The notes beneath the pieces are model-generated. The model did no database searches. It was not told where the DNA came from and saw nothing but the letters and a program-made list of their open reading frames with translations. Below are positions 1 to 11,300 of a stretch of 40,369 bases of DNA, one piece after another. The DNA lies in NCBI GenBank assembly GCA_947446605.1, contig CANFHJ010000011.1, forward strand, positions 1 through 40,369. The letters run 5' to 3'. The translations under genes were made by a program, and so were the position numbers. The stretch's first letter is position 1, and each line of letters begins with the position of its first letter. Origin of the DNA: Bacteroidota bacterium. Lineage in GTDB: Bacteria; Bacteroidota; Bacteroidia; UKL13-3.

Positions 1-1
1 A

Positions 2-2239
2 CAAAAACCAATTCCACGTTTTGATGCAAGTAAATTGCAAGGATTTAATACAGACACTTTTACTTTTAGCGACAAATCATTGTATGGTCCTAGTACATGG
101 AAATGGACATTTACTCCTGCAACAGCGCAGTACTTATTGGGAACCAGTTCAACAAGTAAAAACCCAATTATGCGTTTTACACAACGCACCAAATACACAG
201 TTAAATTAGTTGTTACCAACCAATATGGTTCAGATTCATTAACCAAAGTAGATTATGTAAACATTGGTGCATACGACCAACCATTCTGCGAAACGGATAT
301 TAATTTAGGAGATGGAAGTATTGGTATTACCAGGGTTCAATTGCAAACAGGAATTGATACGGCTGTAAATGCATATACGCCTTGTTTCCAAATAATAGGA
401 GGAAACCAAGCAGCGAGTATGTACCGTGGCAGAAAACATGCTTTAAAAGTTGCGCGTCCTGCCATAACAAGTGCTATGGATCGTAAGGCTTGGATAGACT
501 TTAACATGGATGGTTTATTTACAGCCGATGAATTGGTAATGAATGATATGGCTGGAACCACACTTTCTAGAACAGATTCAATTTTGGTAAGTACTACTCA
601 AAAATTGGGAAGTACACGTATGAGAATTGGTGTGAGTTTGGCTGGAACTACCTTAAATTCTAGTCGTTTGTTTATGGGTGTATTTAGAGATTATATTGTA
701 AACTTCCCACAAGACACCGTTCGTCCTGTTGCAAGCTTAAATGGGAATAGCACTTTCTATACTGAAATTCACAAAGCATATGTTGATCCAGGTATTACTG
801 CAACAGATAATATTGAAGGTAATATCAGTGCTAAATATGAAATATTAGGCTCGGTGGATACCTCTAAAGTTGGTCCTAATTATTTGAAATATGTAGTAAG
901 AGATTTGTACAATAACGTAAGTGATACTTTACGTAGAACTGTATTTGTTATTTTGAACCAAACAGGTCCTTCAATGACCTTGCAAGGTGCTTCACAAGTT
1001 TATGTAGAAGTATACAAAAAGTATAATGAGCCAGGATTTACTGCAAAAGATAATCAAGGTTATGATATCACTGCTCAAGCTATATTAACAAGTAACTTAG
1101 ACACCTCTAAATTGGGTGTTTACTCAAATACTTATACCATTATAGATGCGTTTGGATTAAGTGCTTCAAAACAACGTGCCGTAACTGTTGGAGATACTAC
1201 AAGGCCAACGGTAACTCCCAAAGGCAGTCCTTATGTGCACCAAGTGGGTACAGCAATTGATTTAAATAAAATTGTTGATGTAACAGATAATTACTGGTCT
1301 AAAAATTATATTGATTTAACCATTCAAGGATCAGTTGATGTAAATAGCGTAGGAAGTTATTTTATCTCTTATGTTGCCAGAGACAATAGTGGGAATACCA
1401 GTAATTTGGTAATGTTGCGTGTTGATGTAAAAGATACCAAAGCGCCAACACTTCTATTAAATGGAACTAATCCATTAACATGGGAAGTAAAAACTACTTT
1501 TGTTGATCCTTGGGTTACGCCAACAGACAATTACTGGCCAGCAAGCACAGTTGTAATAAGTCGCAAAGGAATTGTAAATACAAATGTTTTGGGCGACTAT
1601 AATATTTGGTATATTGGTACAGATCCATCAGGAAACAAAGACTCAATTTTAAGGGTGGTGAAAGTTGTAGATAGAACCAAACCAAGAGTTGATTTATTAA
1701 ATGTAACAGAAGTAAATATCCCAAGATGGTCTGTTTATGTTGATGCCCCAGTTGCATTAATTGATAATTACAATTCTGATGCTGAAATGAGAACGCCAAC
1801 TAATTATTTTAAAAACTGCAACTTGCCATTAAATGCTGCTGGATTGCCATTTGGAAATAATCCTGGTTTATTCAGTGTTCGTTATACTGTGAAGGATTTA
1901 TCTGGCAATGTTTCTGATGAAGCTATTAGGAGAATAAGTGTATCAGAGGATGGCGCAATAACTAGTTCAAAAGACTTGGTAAATATTGGTAACCTGATGA
2001 GTGTTTATCCTAATCCAAGTAATGGTTTAATTAACTTAAGATTAGCAGAAATGCAATCGCAGGATGTAAAGATAATTATCATTGATATGTTGGGTAATGT
2101 GGTATACACACAAACTCTAAAAGGAAATAATTTGCAAGTGCAAGAAATGGATTTAAGCAAACAAGCAAAGGGTGTTTATTTCTTGCGAGTTCAAACCGGC
2201 GACCATATTTATTCTAAGAAAATCCAAATCACAGAATAA
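2..2239 (+). CDS. Secreted PKD/GEVED/Ig-like repeat protein with T9SS type A sorting domain (5' end missing)
   Basis: The reading frame is open to the window edge, so the N-terminus is lost and 745 residues remain. Domains in order: the end of a PKD domain (about residues 1-85, with FTFSDKS and YTVKLVVTN), a GEVED-type domain (about 87-240, with WIDFNMDGLFTADE), and five Ig-like modules of about 75-90 residues of the DUF5011/HYR type. Each Ig-like module repeats a pattern such as YVDPGITATDN ... VGxYxxxYxxxDxxGN. Last is a T9SS type A CTD (about 665-745) with VYPNPSNG, a DMLGNVVY strand and a GVYFLRVQ ending. Such proteins cross the outer membrane by T9SS, lose the CTD to PorU and stay on the surface or are released; adhesion is the likely role but is not shown. 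A TTG at 35 is an internal Leu codon, not the start. The gene ends at a bidirectional terminator shared with tilS. Confidence 0.85.
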   Translation, partial: QKPIPRFDASKLQGFNTDTFTFSDKSLYGPSTWKWTFTPATAQYLLGTSSTSKNPIMRFTQRTKYTVKLVVTNQYGSDSLTKVDYVNIGAYDQPFCETDINLGDGSIGITRVQLQTGIDTAVNAYTPCFQIIGGNQAASMYRGRKHALKVARPAITSAMDRKAWIDFNMDGLFTADELVMNDMAGTTLSRTDSILVSTTQKLGSTRMRIGVSLAGTTLNSSRLFMGVFRDYIVNFPQDTVRPVASLNGNSTFYTEIHKAYVDPGITATDNIEGNISAKYEILGSVDTSKVGPNYLKYVVRDLYNNVSDTLRRTVFVILNQTGPSMTLQGASQVYVEVYKKYNEPGFTAKDNQGYDITAQAILTSNLDTSKLGVYSNTYTIIDAFGLSASKQRAVTVGDTTRPTVTPKGSPYVHQVGTAIDLNKIVDVTDNYWSKNYIDLTIQGSVDVNSVGSYFISYVARDNSGNTSNLVMLRVDVKDTKAPTLLLNGTNPLTWEVKTTFVDPWVTPTDNYWPASTVVISRKGIVNTNVLGDYNIWYIGTDPSGNKDSILRVVKVVDRTKPRVDLLNVTEVNIPRWSVYVDAPVALIDNYNSDAEMRTPTNYFKNCNLPLNAAGLPFGNNPGLFSVRYTVKDLSGNVSDEAIRRISVSEDGAITSSKDLVNIGNLMSVYPNPSNGLINLRLAEMQSQDVKIIIIDMLGNVVYTQTLKGNNLQVQEMDLSKQAKGVYFLRVQTGDHIYSKKIQITE

Positions 2240-2258
2240 AAACAAAGCAATACAAATT

Positions 2259-2295
2259 AAAAGGGGATAAGGTTTAAACTTTATCCCCTTTTTTT
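2259..2295. terminator. Bidirectional Rho-independent terminator between the PKD/GEVED gene and tilS
   Basis: Arms 2259-2275 and 2276-2292 are complementary apart from one G-T wobble (AAAAGGGGATAAGG against its partner). A T-run follows on the plus strand and an A-run precedes on the other side, so it can stop both convergent genes. The tilS stop codon lies within the hairpin. Confidence 0.85.
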
Positions 2296-3605
2296 ATTTC
2301 AATTTTTAAGAAGGATTTTGTATCTGATTTAATTTTATAATCATCCGAAATTTGATAGGGTAGTAAGGCAACAATTTCAGAATTATTTGCTAAGGCAAAA
2401 ACCTGTTCTTTCTCAAACCTATTTATTTTTTTATTGATTAAATAATCGGATACTTTTTGAAAATGCACAAGGCCAAGTGGTTTAAATTTATCTCCTTTGT
2501 TTATTGGCCTAATAGCTAATGGCAGCGCAAGCAAATCTGCATCTAGCCACATCACATTTTCTTCAAAGCCTTCAAAGGTAGCAAGGCTAAATTGGTATAC
2601 CATACGCCCTATGTTAATGCTTTGCGGCAAGCTAGAAATTTCAATAGCTTGTATTTCGTTATTGTAAGGCGAAACAAGAAGCGTTTCCCTGTTAATAAGC
2701 CCACGAAAATTGTCACTTAAAAAAATGGCACCCGTATTTTTATTTTCAAAAGAATGCAGCATTTCTTCGCATTGCTCAAAGTTAAAGTCAAAGGGTTTTA
2801 ACAATTCAAAAAGCAAATAGGAGGGGTAGGCTTTTGTTGTTAAATTTTTTAAATTTATCTCGGTTCGATCCGACTCATTTGATAGTAATTCTAATTTCAA
2901 TAATTCTATTTGTGCCTGGTAATAATGATGGGTGGCTGCCATTATTTTTGCTGTATGCAACATGTTGTTTAAATAGCCCTTTTCAATTCTTTCAAATTGT
3001 GGGATAATTTGTTGCCTGATAAAATTTCTAGTATAATCTTCTTTGAGATTACTAGAGTCTGTTCTATATGGAATTTTATTTTGAGCAGCGTAGTTCATAA
3101 TAGCTGCTCTACTTGCAAATAGTAGCGGTCTTATAATATGATTTACTTTTGGCATTATACCTGCCAAACCTTTTGAACCAGCCCCGCGCAATAAGTGAAA
3201 TACCATGGTTTCAACCTGGTCGTTGGCATGGTGCGCCAATACAATAAAGTCTAGCTTGTTAGCTTCTCTTAATTCTTCAAACCATTGGTAACGCAAATTT
3301 CTTGCGGCCTCTTGTATCCCCATGCCAAAGTTTTCCATATAGGCTTTGGTGTCCATGTATTTAATATGCAGGTTGATGCCTCTCTCGGCACAAAAACTTT
3401 TTACGAAGGCCGTTTCCTCTTCACTTTCAGCTCCTCTCAATTGAAAATTAGCATGAGCCACCTCAATTTGCTGCCCCAATTGAAGCAGGAGCTCTAACAA
3501 TACCATTGAATCGGGACCGCCACTAAGCGTTACCAGCAGCTTGTGCTTTGGTTCGAACAAGGATTCTTCTTGCACGTATTTTTTAAATTCTGAGAAAAGA
3601 TTCAT
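2274..3605 (-). CDS. tilS: tRNA(Ile)-lysidine synthase TilS
   Basis: This enzyme uses ATP to attach lysine to C34 of the CAU-anticodon tRNA-Ile, so that it reads AUA and is charged with isoleucine. It is cytoplasmic and normally essential. The PP-loop ATP pyrophosphatase motif SGGPDS lies at residues 28-33. It is followed by the family regions VAHANFQLRG and AHHANDQVETMVFHLLRG, and by RPLL and TDSSN ... RNFIRQQIIPQF. The 443-residue length, with a C-terminal TilS domain (KFKPLG around residue 365), is normal. The start is the ATG at 3605; the neighbouring OstA-like gene begins 36 bases away on the other strand. A perfect TATTTTTG element sits just upstream. The C-terminus ends inside the shared terminator. 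Confidence 0.95.
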   Translation of the reverse strand: MNLFSEFKKYVQEESLFEPKHKLLVTLSGGPDSMVLLELLLQLGQQIEVAHANFQLRGAESEEETAFVKSFCAERGINLHIKYMDTKAYMENFGMGIQEAARNLRYQWFEELREANKLDFIVLAHHANDQVETMVFHLLRGAGSKGLAGIMPKVNHIIRPLLFASRAAIMNYAAQNKIPYRTDSSNLKEDYTRNFIRQQIIPQFERIEKGYLNNMLHTAKIMAATHHYYQAQIELLKLELLSNESDRTEINLKNLTTKAYPSYLLFELLKPFDFNFEQCEEMLHSFENKNTGAIFLSDNFRGLINRETLLVSPYNNEIQAIEISSLPQSINIGRMVYQFSLATFEGFEENVMWLDADLLALPLAIRPINKGDKFKPLGLVHFQKVSDYLINKKINRFEKEQVFALANNSEIVALLPYQISDDYKIKSDTKSFLKIEIKKGDKV

Positions 3606-3614
3606 TTAAGACAT

Positions 3615-3632
3615 CAAAAATATTTAGTTTTG
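3615..3632. promoter_or_regulatory. Back-to-back -7 elements for tilS and the OstA-like gene
   Basis: Reading leftward, 3622-3615 is TATTTTTG; reading rightward, 3625-3632 is TAGTTTTG. Both match the Bacteroidota -7 consensus TAnnTTTG exactly and lie 2 bases apart in a 36-base spacer. I found no good TTG -33 partner for either. Both would give mRNAs with very short leaders. Confidence 0.4.
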
Positions 3633-3641
3633 GGGCAAATC

Positions 3642-5147
3642 ATGCTAAAAATTGTGAGAAAGTTTTTTGTCCTATCTATTTTAGTCCTTTTGGTGAGCGG
3701 CTTGTATGCGCAAACCAAGGATAGGATTGAAATATTGGGTGCTGAGAATTTTGAGTACATAAAAGCTGGCGAACAAAATATTAGTAAGCTCATTGGCAAG
3801 GTAAAGCTAAAGCAACAACGCACACTTATGTATTGTGATAGTGCTTTGATTTATGAGAAGGACAATTTGGTAGAGGCATTTTCAAATGTAAAAATTAACC
3901 ATAACGACAGTGTGACCATTACAGGAAATTATTTGTTGTATAATGGCAATACCAAAAAAGCATTTATCAATGGTAAGGTTGCCATGGTTGATAAAAACAT
4001 GACGCTTACTACTGAGCAATTGGATTATGACCTCAACCAGCAATATGGGTATTATGCAAATGGTGGTAATATTATTAGCAAGGAAAATAAGTTGAATAGT
4101 AATTTGGGATATTACTATGCCCGAACCAATGAATTCTTTTTTAAGAATAAAGTGAATTTGGTAAACCCAGATTATACAATGACAAGTGATACTTTGTTGT
4201 ATAATACTTTAACCAAAACGGCCTTCTTTTTTGGTTCAACAAAAATAGATAGCAAGAAAGACCAAATCATTTGCGAAAATGGTTGGTACAATACGCAACT
4301 AGATCAATCGCAGTTTAGTAAGAATGCCATTATTTTTACTGATAAAAAAATGCTCCAAGCAGATAGTCTGTATTATGATAGGAAGAATCAATTGGGTAAA
4401 GCTTATAGGCGGATCCATGTGTATGATTCAATTCAGAAACTACATTTATACGGTAATACAGGCATTAGCAATGGTAAAACCAAAATTACCTATGTAAACG
4501 GTAATAGCTATGCCGTAAAATTAATGGATGGTTCGGACAGTCTATTCCTCTTTGCCGATACACTTTTGGTTTCGGAGAAATTGAAGAAGCAAAAACAGTT
4601 ATTGAAGGCTTACCATAAGGTGCGTATTTATAAATCAGATATGCAGGCCATATGCGACAGTTTGGTTTATGAAAAAAACGATTCGGTAATGCGCATGTTT
4701 CATGGCCCAGTAATGTGGAGTGGCGTAAACCAAATTTTTTCCGATACCATTTATTTTTATGTTAACAATGGTAAGCTTGATTCCTTCGACTTGTTAAATG
4801 ATGCCATGATTATTAGTAAAGAAAAGGGTGCACACTTTAATCAAATTAAAGGACGTGGCATGAAAGGCTCTTTGGATAGCAGCCAACTAAAGGAGATAAG
4901 GGTTTTTGGGAATGGGCAGAATATCTTTTATGCCAAGGAAGACAGTGCAAATTACATTGGGGTAAATGTAATCGACTGCAGTATCATGCATTTTAGGTTC
5001 AATAAGGGTGCAATGGAGAAGGCGGCTTTCATTACCTCGCCAGATGCAACACTTTACCCTTTAGATGAATTAAAGCCAGAGGAGCTTCGCCTAAAAGGAT
5101 TTCAGTGGCTTGAGAATAAGCGACCTAGACGTAATACAGGCTTGTAA
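3642..5147 (+). CDS. OstA/LptA-like periplasmic protein (LPS-transport family beta-jellyroll)
   Basis: A 501-residue exported protein with an N-terminal signal peptide ending about residue 24 (LVLLVSGLYAQ). The body is a run of short beta repeats typical of the OstA/LptA/LptC fold, such as GKVKLKQQRTLMYCDSALIYEKD, split here as GKVKLKQQ then LMYCDSALIY. Recurrent phrases are DSLLYNTLTKTAFFFG, DSLYYDRKNQLGKA and ADTLLVSEK. LptA-type proteins bridge LPS from the inner to the outer membrane. The Bacteroidota members are longer than the roughly 185-residue E. coli LptA and are usually annotated only as OstA-like. The start is taken at the ATG at 3642 rather than the upstream TTG at 3630, because the TTG falls inside a -7 element and the ATG gives a clean signal peptide. 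No clear terminator follows; about 180 bases separate it from the next gene. Confidence 0.75.
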   Translation: MLKIVRKFFVLSILVLLVSGLYAQTKDRIEILGAENFEYIKAGEQNISKLIGKVKLKQQRTLMYCDSALIYEKDNLVEAFSNVKINHNDSVTITGNYLLYNGNTKKAFINGKVAMVDKNMTLTTEQLDYDLNQQYGYYANGGNIISKENKLNSNLGYYYARTNEFFFKNKVNLVNPDYTMTSDTLLYNTLTKTAFFFGSTKIDSKKDQIICENGWYNTQLDQSQFSKNAIIFTDKKMLQADSLYYDRKNQLGKAYRRIHVYDSIQKLHLYGNTGISNGKTKITYVNGNSYAVKLMDGSDSLFLFADTLLVSEKLKKQKQLLKAYHKVRIYKSDMQAICDSLVYEKNDSVMRMFHGPVMWSGVNQIFSDTIYFYVNNGKLDSFDLLNDAMIISKEKGAHFNQIKGRGMKGSLDSSQLKEIRVFGNGQNIFYAKEDSANYIGVNVIDCSIMHFRFNKGAMEKAAFITSPDATLYPLDELKPEELRLKGFQWLENKRPRRNTGL

Positions 5148-5190
5148 ATAGTTAATTATTAATTATTTGATAATTAAGCCAATTCTCTAC

Positions 5191-5220
5191 TTGCATTTTA
5201 TCTGTTTTTAATTAACTTTG
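5191..5220 (+). promoter_or_regulatory. Bacteroidota-type promoter for the giant beta-helix/PKD gene
   Basis: TTG at 5191-5193 and TAACTTTG at 5213-5220 are separated by 19 bases, an exact match to the -33 TTG / -7 TAnnTTTG pattern. Transcription would start near 5226-5228, leaving a leader of about 100 bases. Confidence 0.65.
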
Positions 5221-5330
5221 GTTTTAAGGAAATACTGTAAACGAATGAAGTTTTTTGCAAAAAAATCTTTGTTTGCTTGCAGTAATTTACTATTATTGAT
5301 TTTTAAAGTTAGAAAACAATTTAGAAACAC
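5221..5330 (+). other. Structured 5' leader of the giant gene
   Basis: The stretch holds several dyads: TTTTTTGCAAAAAA at 5251-5264, AGTAATTTACT at 5281-5291, and longer imperfect arms TACTGTAAAC (5233-5242) and GTTTGCTTGCAGTA (5271-5284). These could fold in the mRNA. It matches no riboswitch class I recognise, and in DNA this AT-rich some pairing is expected by chance. Confidence 0.3.
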
Positions 5331-8300
5331 ATGAAATACAATTACCAATTCAATGTTTTACGCTATCTGTTATTGCTGGGTATTTTCGGAATTTTCAGTA
5401 ATTCAGGATTGAGGGCACAGGGCTTAATCACCAACACAACTTACATTGTGAATGGTGCCAATGACCTTGTTGCACCGGTCGACACATTTGCCAATTTAAC
5501 AGGTGCAACCACTGCCCCTGCTTATGGTGCAATGTCTTATTTGAACCAATATGGTATGAACTCTGTTCAGTCATCAACTGGTCCCGTTATCTTTTTACTT
5601 TCTGCTGGTTACAGTGGTATTGAGCCAAACATGATTAACATTGGTTCTACAACTGGTTCAGGTGGATGGCCAAACATGTATTGGAATGCAAGTAGTCCAA
5701 TTGTTATCAAACCGGCTGCCGGTCAAAACATCAACATTACTACCACTGCAGTAATTGGCGGTAACCAATCTTTGGTTCGTTACAATGGTGCATGGTATAC
5801 AACCATTGATGGAAGTAACAATGGAACTAGCACAAGAAATTTAACATTTACAATGCCTAGTTCGGCGGTACAAACAACATCACGCATTGTTGATTTTATG
5901 CCAACAGCTGGCCAACGTTGCCAATATATTGGTATTAAAAATTGTAATTTAATTGGAAATTCAAATGCTGCAATACCAAATACCTATGCAGGTGTTTATT
6001 TTGGTGGTGTAGGTGCTCCAAGTGTGAGTGCTTTGGGTCAGAACCAATACATGGATGTAATTAATAATTACATCATCGCTGTTCAAAATGGGGTTTACTT
6101 CCGTGGTTTGGCAAATGCACAAAATTTGCAATCAAAATTTGTAAATATTTCAAACAATATTATTGGTGATTATGTGAATCCAAGCAATAGCGCAAACACT
6201 GCATTTATTGGTGGTGCTAATGCTTGTGGTATTTATTTGAATGCTGTTGCCAATGCAACCGTTTCAAACAATACCATTAGGAATACCGTAGCATCTTCTA
6301 CAGGTTTTAAAGGTATCTTTTTAACAAGTGAAGGTGGTGCACCAGGTTTTTCTTTAGATTCAAATATTCAAGTAATTGGTAATAACATTTATAATTTAAA
6401 TGCAACTGCCTCGGGAGGGGTAACTGGTATTCGCTTAAATATGGGTTCACATACCCAACATTTACGTTTATTAATTGCAAATAATTCTATCTCTAAATTA
6501 TCTGCTACAGCAGCACAAGCAGTTTTAACAACTTTTGCTTTTCCTGTAGGTATTTTAATTGAAGATGCATCTGCAAATGTGGGTGCAGAAGTGTTTTACA
6601 ACTCTGTTAACTTAACAGGCTCTACTTTACCTCCTGCTTCATTCTCAGCTTGTTTTGCAACGGGTACTACTACCTTAGGTGGTATTATTATGATGAATAA
6701 CTCTTTTGCTAATAGCATGGGTAGACCAATTACAAATGTTACTGGTTATACTATTTACAATGTATTAACCACATCTGCAACAACTCCATTTAGATTTAGC
6801 AGTTTCAACAATTATTATACAACTACTTTCGACGGTGGTAATGCGTTTATGGGTAGGTTTGCTAATGTTGATTATGTTGCATTGAAAGGTTATAAAACAG
6901 TTTCAAGATCAGATTCAACCTCTTTCTCAACTATTCCTCCTTTCAAAAACGACTCAGATTTAACAGTGAATGCAGGGGTGAGTCATTATTTATATAATAG
7001 AGCAGCAAATCTTTTGTTGTTTTATAATTTCTACCAAAGTATTTATGATAGTATCCGATTTAAAGTTAATATAGACATAAACGGTACTACTAGGAGTGGT
7101 TTTGGAAGATTTGCAGCTGTTGGTTGTCACCAATGGATTGGAGATTCAACCAATAATAATACGCCACTTTCTCCAAGATTATATCCAATTAATGGTTATA
7201 CCCAAAGACCTACAGCTTTAAATGGCAATGGTAGTTTTGCTACTTTGGCTGAGGCTTTTGATTATTTAAATCATTATGGTGTAAATGGCGCTCCAGGTAA
7301 TATTGTAATGGAATTACAGCCAGGTTATGCTGGTGAAACTGTTCACTTACCTGCTTTAATAGATTATCCATTTGCGAACATTACCAATCCGGTAATTTTC
7401 CGCACCCAAGCTAGTTTCTCTGCAAATGTTACCGTTCCTAATAATGCTTCACTCAATAATCTTTCAGCTTTAAGGTTAATGGGAGCAAGGGCTGTAACTT
7501 TTGATGGTGGTACAAACAAGGGATTAACGTTTTCTATGCCATCAAACGCAACAAATATTAATACACGTGTAATTAGTATTACACCAGTAGACACAAGTAG
7601 TACAGATATTACCATCAAAAACTGTAAGATTATTGGTAACAGTAATACAGTTGCGCCAAATACCTTAATAGGTATTTATGTAGGTAATTACAATATTGCT
7701 GGTGCACCAACAGCTGCCTTAAAAGGGAATATTAATAATATTAGCTTTACAGGTAATGTAATTGGAGCAGTTAGAAGTGGTATTGTATTCTTTACACCTA
7801 CAGTTTCAAGCAACTTATTAATTAGAAGTAATATCATTGGTGGTAGCATTGCTGCCGGTGGAACTGAAAATACAACCAATATTGGTGGTGCTGCAAATGC
7901 TGCAGGTATTTGGGTTCGTGGTATTGCTGGAAGTAATATTGATAGTAATGTGGTTAGAAATTGTGTTGCTACAGGTGGTAACTCAAATGGTTTCTTTGGT
8001 ATTTATTTGGATGAGCCAGGAGCAACTAACTTGTCAAGTATTAATGTTACAAGAAACTTTGTATACAACTTAGTTACTGCAGCTGGAACTTATTGCGCAG
8101 GTATTAGAATTAACCTTGCTGCAGGTGGAGCTGCTCGTTCTATTACATTGATCAATAACTTTATTGGTAAAGTATTGGGAAATGGTACAGGACAAAACTT
8201 TAGTAACTTAAACCCTGCCGGTATCAGTATTGATGCGCAAGGCGCTCAAACAGCTATTGGAATTGCATTAGCACATAACACCATTAACTTAACAGGTACT

Positions 8301-11300
8301 GGTTTAGGAGCAAGTAATAGTGGTTGTGCCGCTTTATTCCTTGGTGCAAATATTCAAGGTGGTGTGGAAATTGCAAACAATATCTTTGGTAACCGTATCA
8401 ATAGAGTTGGTGGAACAGGAAATCGTTATGCTGTTCAAATTGGTCATACCGCTACTCCATTTAACGCAGCTGCCGCTTTACCTTTTGCTTCAAATAACAA
8501 CAATTACTTTGCAACTGGTAATGGAAACAACTTTGTTGGTTGTAATACCAATGGTACTGTAAATAGACTTACTATTAATGATTGGAGAACCTTTACTGCT
8601 GCTGCTCCATTAACAGGTATGGATGGAAATTCATTTAACTGGGTTAATACATTTAAAACAGATACAACTCCAGATGTAAACTTGCTTTATGCGAGTTTGG
8701 TACCAGGTGGAGCATGTATTGTAACAGGTATTTGTAATGATATTTATAATAATGCGCGTTTCCAATGTAGTGGTGGTTCAAATACCATTACCCGTTGGGT
8801 AGGTGCTGCTGAGGTTGGAATGCCTTACCCTGCTTTGCAAGGTAATGTTACCTATAATGTAAATGGTATTGATGATCCTCCAACACCAGTTAGACCTGGT
8901 AGTGGTTCATTTAAGACTGTTCGTAATGCAATTGATTATTTGAACTCTCAAGGTGTTGATGATCCTAGCTTTGGTGGTTTCAGAACTGTTCGTCTTCAAA
9001 TTGCTGCAGGTTATGTGGGTGAAACCGATACATTTATGAATCCTATCACTGTATTAGATTATCCTCGTCAAGCAAATACACGTCCAGTTGTATTGTCAGT
9101 AGCAAGTGGCAGATCAGATACTATCCGTATTGTATCTTCTGTTAATGCAGGTATTGCTGCTAACCAAAGTTTGTTCCGTTTAAGTGGTTGTAAATATTTC
9201 ACCATAGATGGTTCAGATGGTGCTGGAGGAAAAGCATTAACCTTATTGTTGCCTTCAGTATTTAACTTACCAAGTAATAAAGTAGTAGATATCATTAGTG
9301 GTGTAAATCCTATTTCTTCTACTACGCCAACTACTACTTATAATGGTATCAAAAATTGTAATATCGTTGGTATTTCTACAACCAATGCAATTAATACTTT
9401 CGCCGGTGTTTATATGGGTGGTTTAACTACTCCGTCAAACGCAAGTGTTGGTTTAAATAACAACAATACAATCCAAAACAACTTTATAGGTGCTGTTCAA
9501 AACGGTATTTATTTAAGAGGTGATGGTGTTGTTTCTAATATGGATAATGGTAATAACGTAATTGGAAACACCATTGGTGGTGCAATTGCTCCTAATACAA
9601 GTGGAAATACCAACTACTTTGGTGGTGCCACAAATGCTGCAGGTATTTATATTCAATCTCAAACTGGTTCTACCATTTCTGGTAATACCATTTCTAACTC
9701 TTATAATGCTTTTGGAAGTCCTAGAGGTATTGAATTAGCAACCATACCTGTAACTGCTCCAGTATTAAGTAGTTCATTAACCATTAATGGAAATATTATT
9801 CGTAACATTCAAACTACAGTTGCTGGTGGTGCTTATGGTATGTATATCAACTTCGGCGGAGATAATGCCAATGTTAACAGAGATATCACTATATCTAATA
9901 ACATGATTTCAGGAGTTTCTGCTCCAGGTACAGCTCCTACAGGAACTAACTTTGGATTAAATCCATTTGGTATCTATTTGAATGCAACTTCAAATATTGG
10001 TTCAGGTAATACTTATGTAGGCTTAAGTTTATACTTCAACTCAATTAATATGGGTGCTGCAAGTGCTTTAACTACTGCTGGTTCTATTAGTGCTTGTTTG
10101 GGTATTCCTACCTTTATTAAATCAGGCGTGATTTCACAAAACAATATCTATCAAAATCGTTTAGGTGGAACTGCTGCTGGTTCATACACTTTAGGTGTTG
10201 CTTTTGGAGGAACTAACAACCCAATGTACATTAGTAATTTCAATAGCTATGCAGCAAGTTCTACAACTACTTCAGTTGCCGCAAATATGGCAAGTAACGT
10301 AAGTGCAGCACCTGCCTTGTACAACCAATGGTTTGAAATTTTAAGTTTCACAGGTCAAGATACCATGTCTATTACAGGTGGTCTTGCTCCTTTTTCAGGT
10401 GATAATAACTTGTTTATCCCTAGCACTGCAGTAAGTAATTTATTCCAAGCAGGTAAAACAGTTAATACCATTTCTACAGATATCAACGGAGACCAAAGAA
10501 ATACATTTATGCCAACTATTGGTGCACATGAATTTGCAGGTTCTTACTTAGATAATATCTCTCCAAGAATTTTCAATGTTACTGATCCAACTGGTTGCCA
10601 ATCTGGTACCATCAGCTTAAACTTTAACATATATGACAAGCAATTGGTTGGTGATACCTTATATTATAAATTAAATGGTGGTACAGTTCAAAGCACGCAA
10701 GCCGTATTAACTGGAACTTCATTCCGCAGATATAATATTCCTTCGCAACCTAGTGGAACTTTAATTGAGTACCGTTTAGCTGCTATCGACTTTATTACTC
10801 CTCCTAATACAGGTTATTATCCTACAAATAAACCTTGGGATACTTTAAGCACAGGTATTGTAAACTTCCCTTATACCAATGGTTTCGAAGGTTTAAACAA
10901 TCCAGCTTGGGCTTCACAAAGTTTAACTGGTGGTGCGCAGTGGGAAATTGGTACAATGGGTTCTAGTACCAATCCACCTCAAGGTGCTTATGCTGGCGTA
11001 AAATCTGCATTGTTCCGCTCATCAAATTATGCTACTGTTGGCGCATCTGCTCGTTTGGTTTCTCCTTGTTTAGATTTCTCTAATTTATCAAGTCCAACTT
11101 TACGTTTTTATGTTTCACAAAACAGTGATTTGCCAACTAAGCGTGATTCAATTCAAGTAAAAGTTTCTTTTGGTGGAAATATTTGGTCTAACGCACTACG
11201 CACAGTTGAGCGTGTTAACACAGACTATCCACTACCAGGTTATAAATTGGTAGAGGTTTGTTTAGGCGCCTTTAAAACTAGTGGCTTGCGTTTATCAATT

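Noticed and set aside
7364-9295. Several open frames of 60-85 codons on both strands inside the giant gene
   Set aside because: They have no ribosome sites, signal or domain features and follow the low-complexity Asn/Thr/Gly codons of the real frame, so they are shadows.
5421-10545. Regularly spaced repeats considered as a CRISPR array or satellite DNA
   Set aside because: The repeats are long, diverged and kept at the protein level with an intact frame; there is no short identical repeat with unique spacers and no cas gene.
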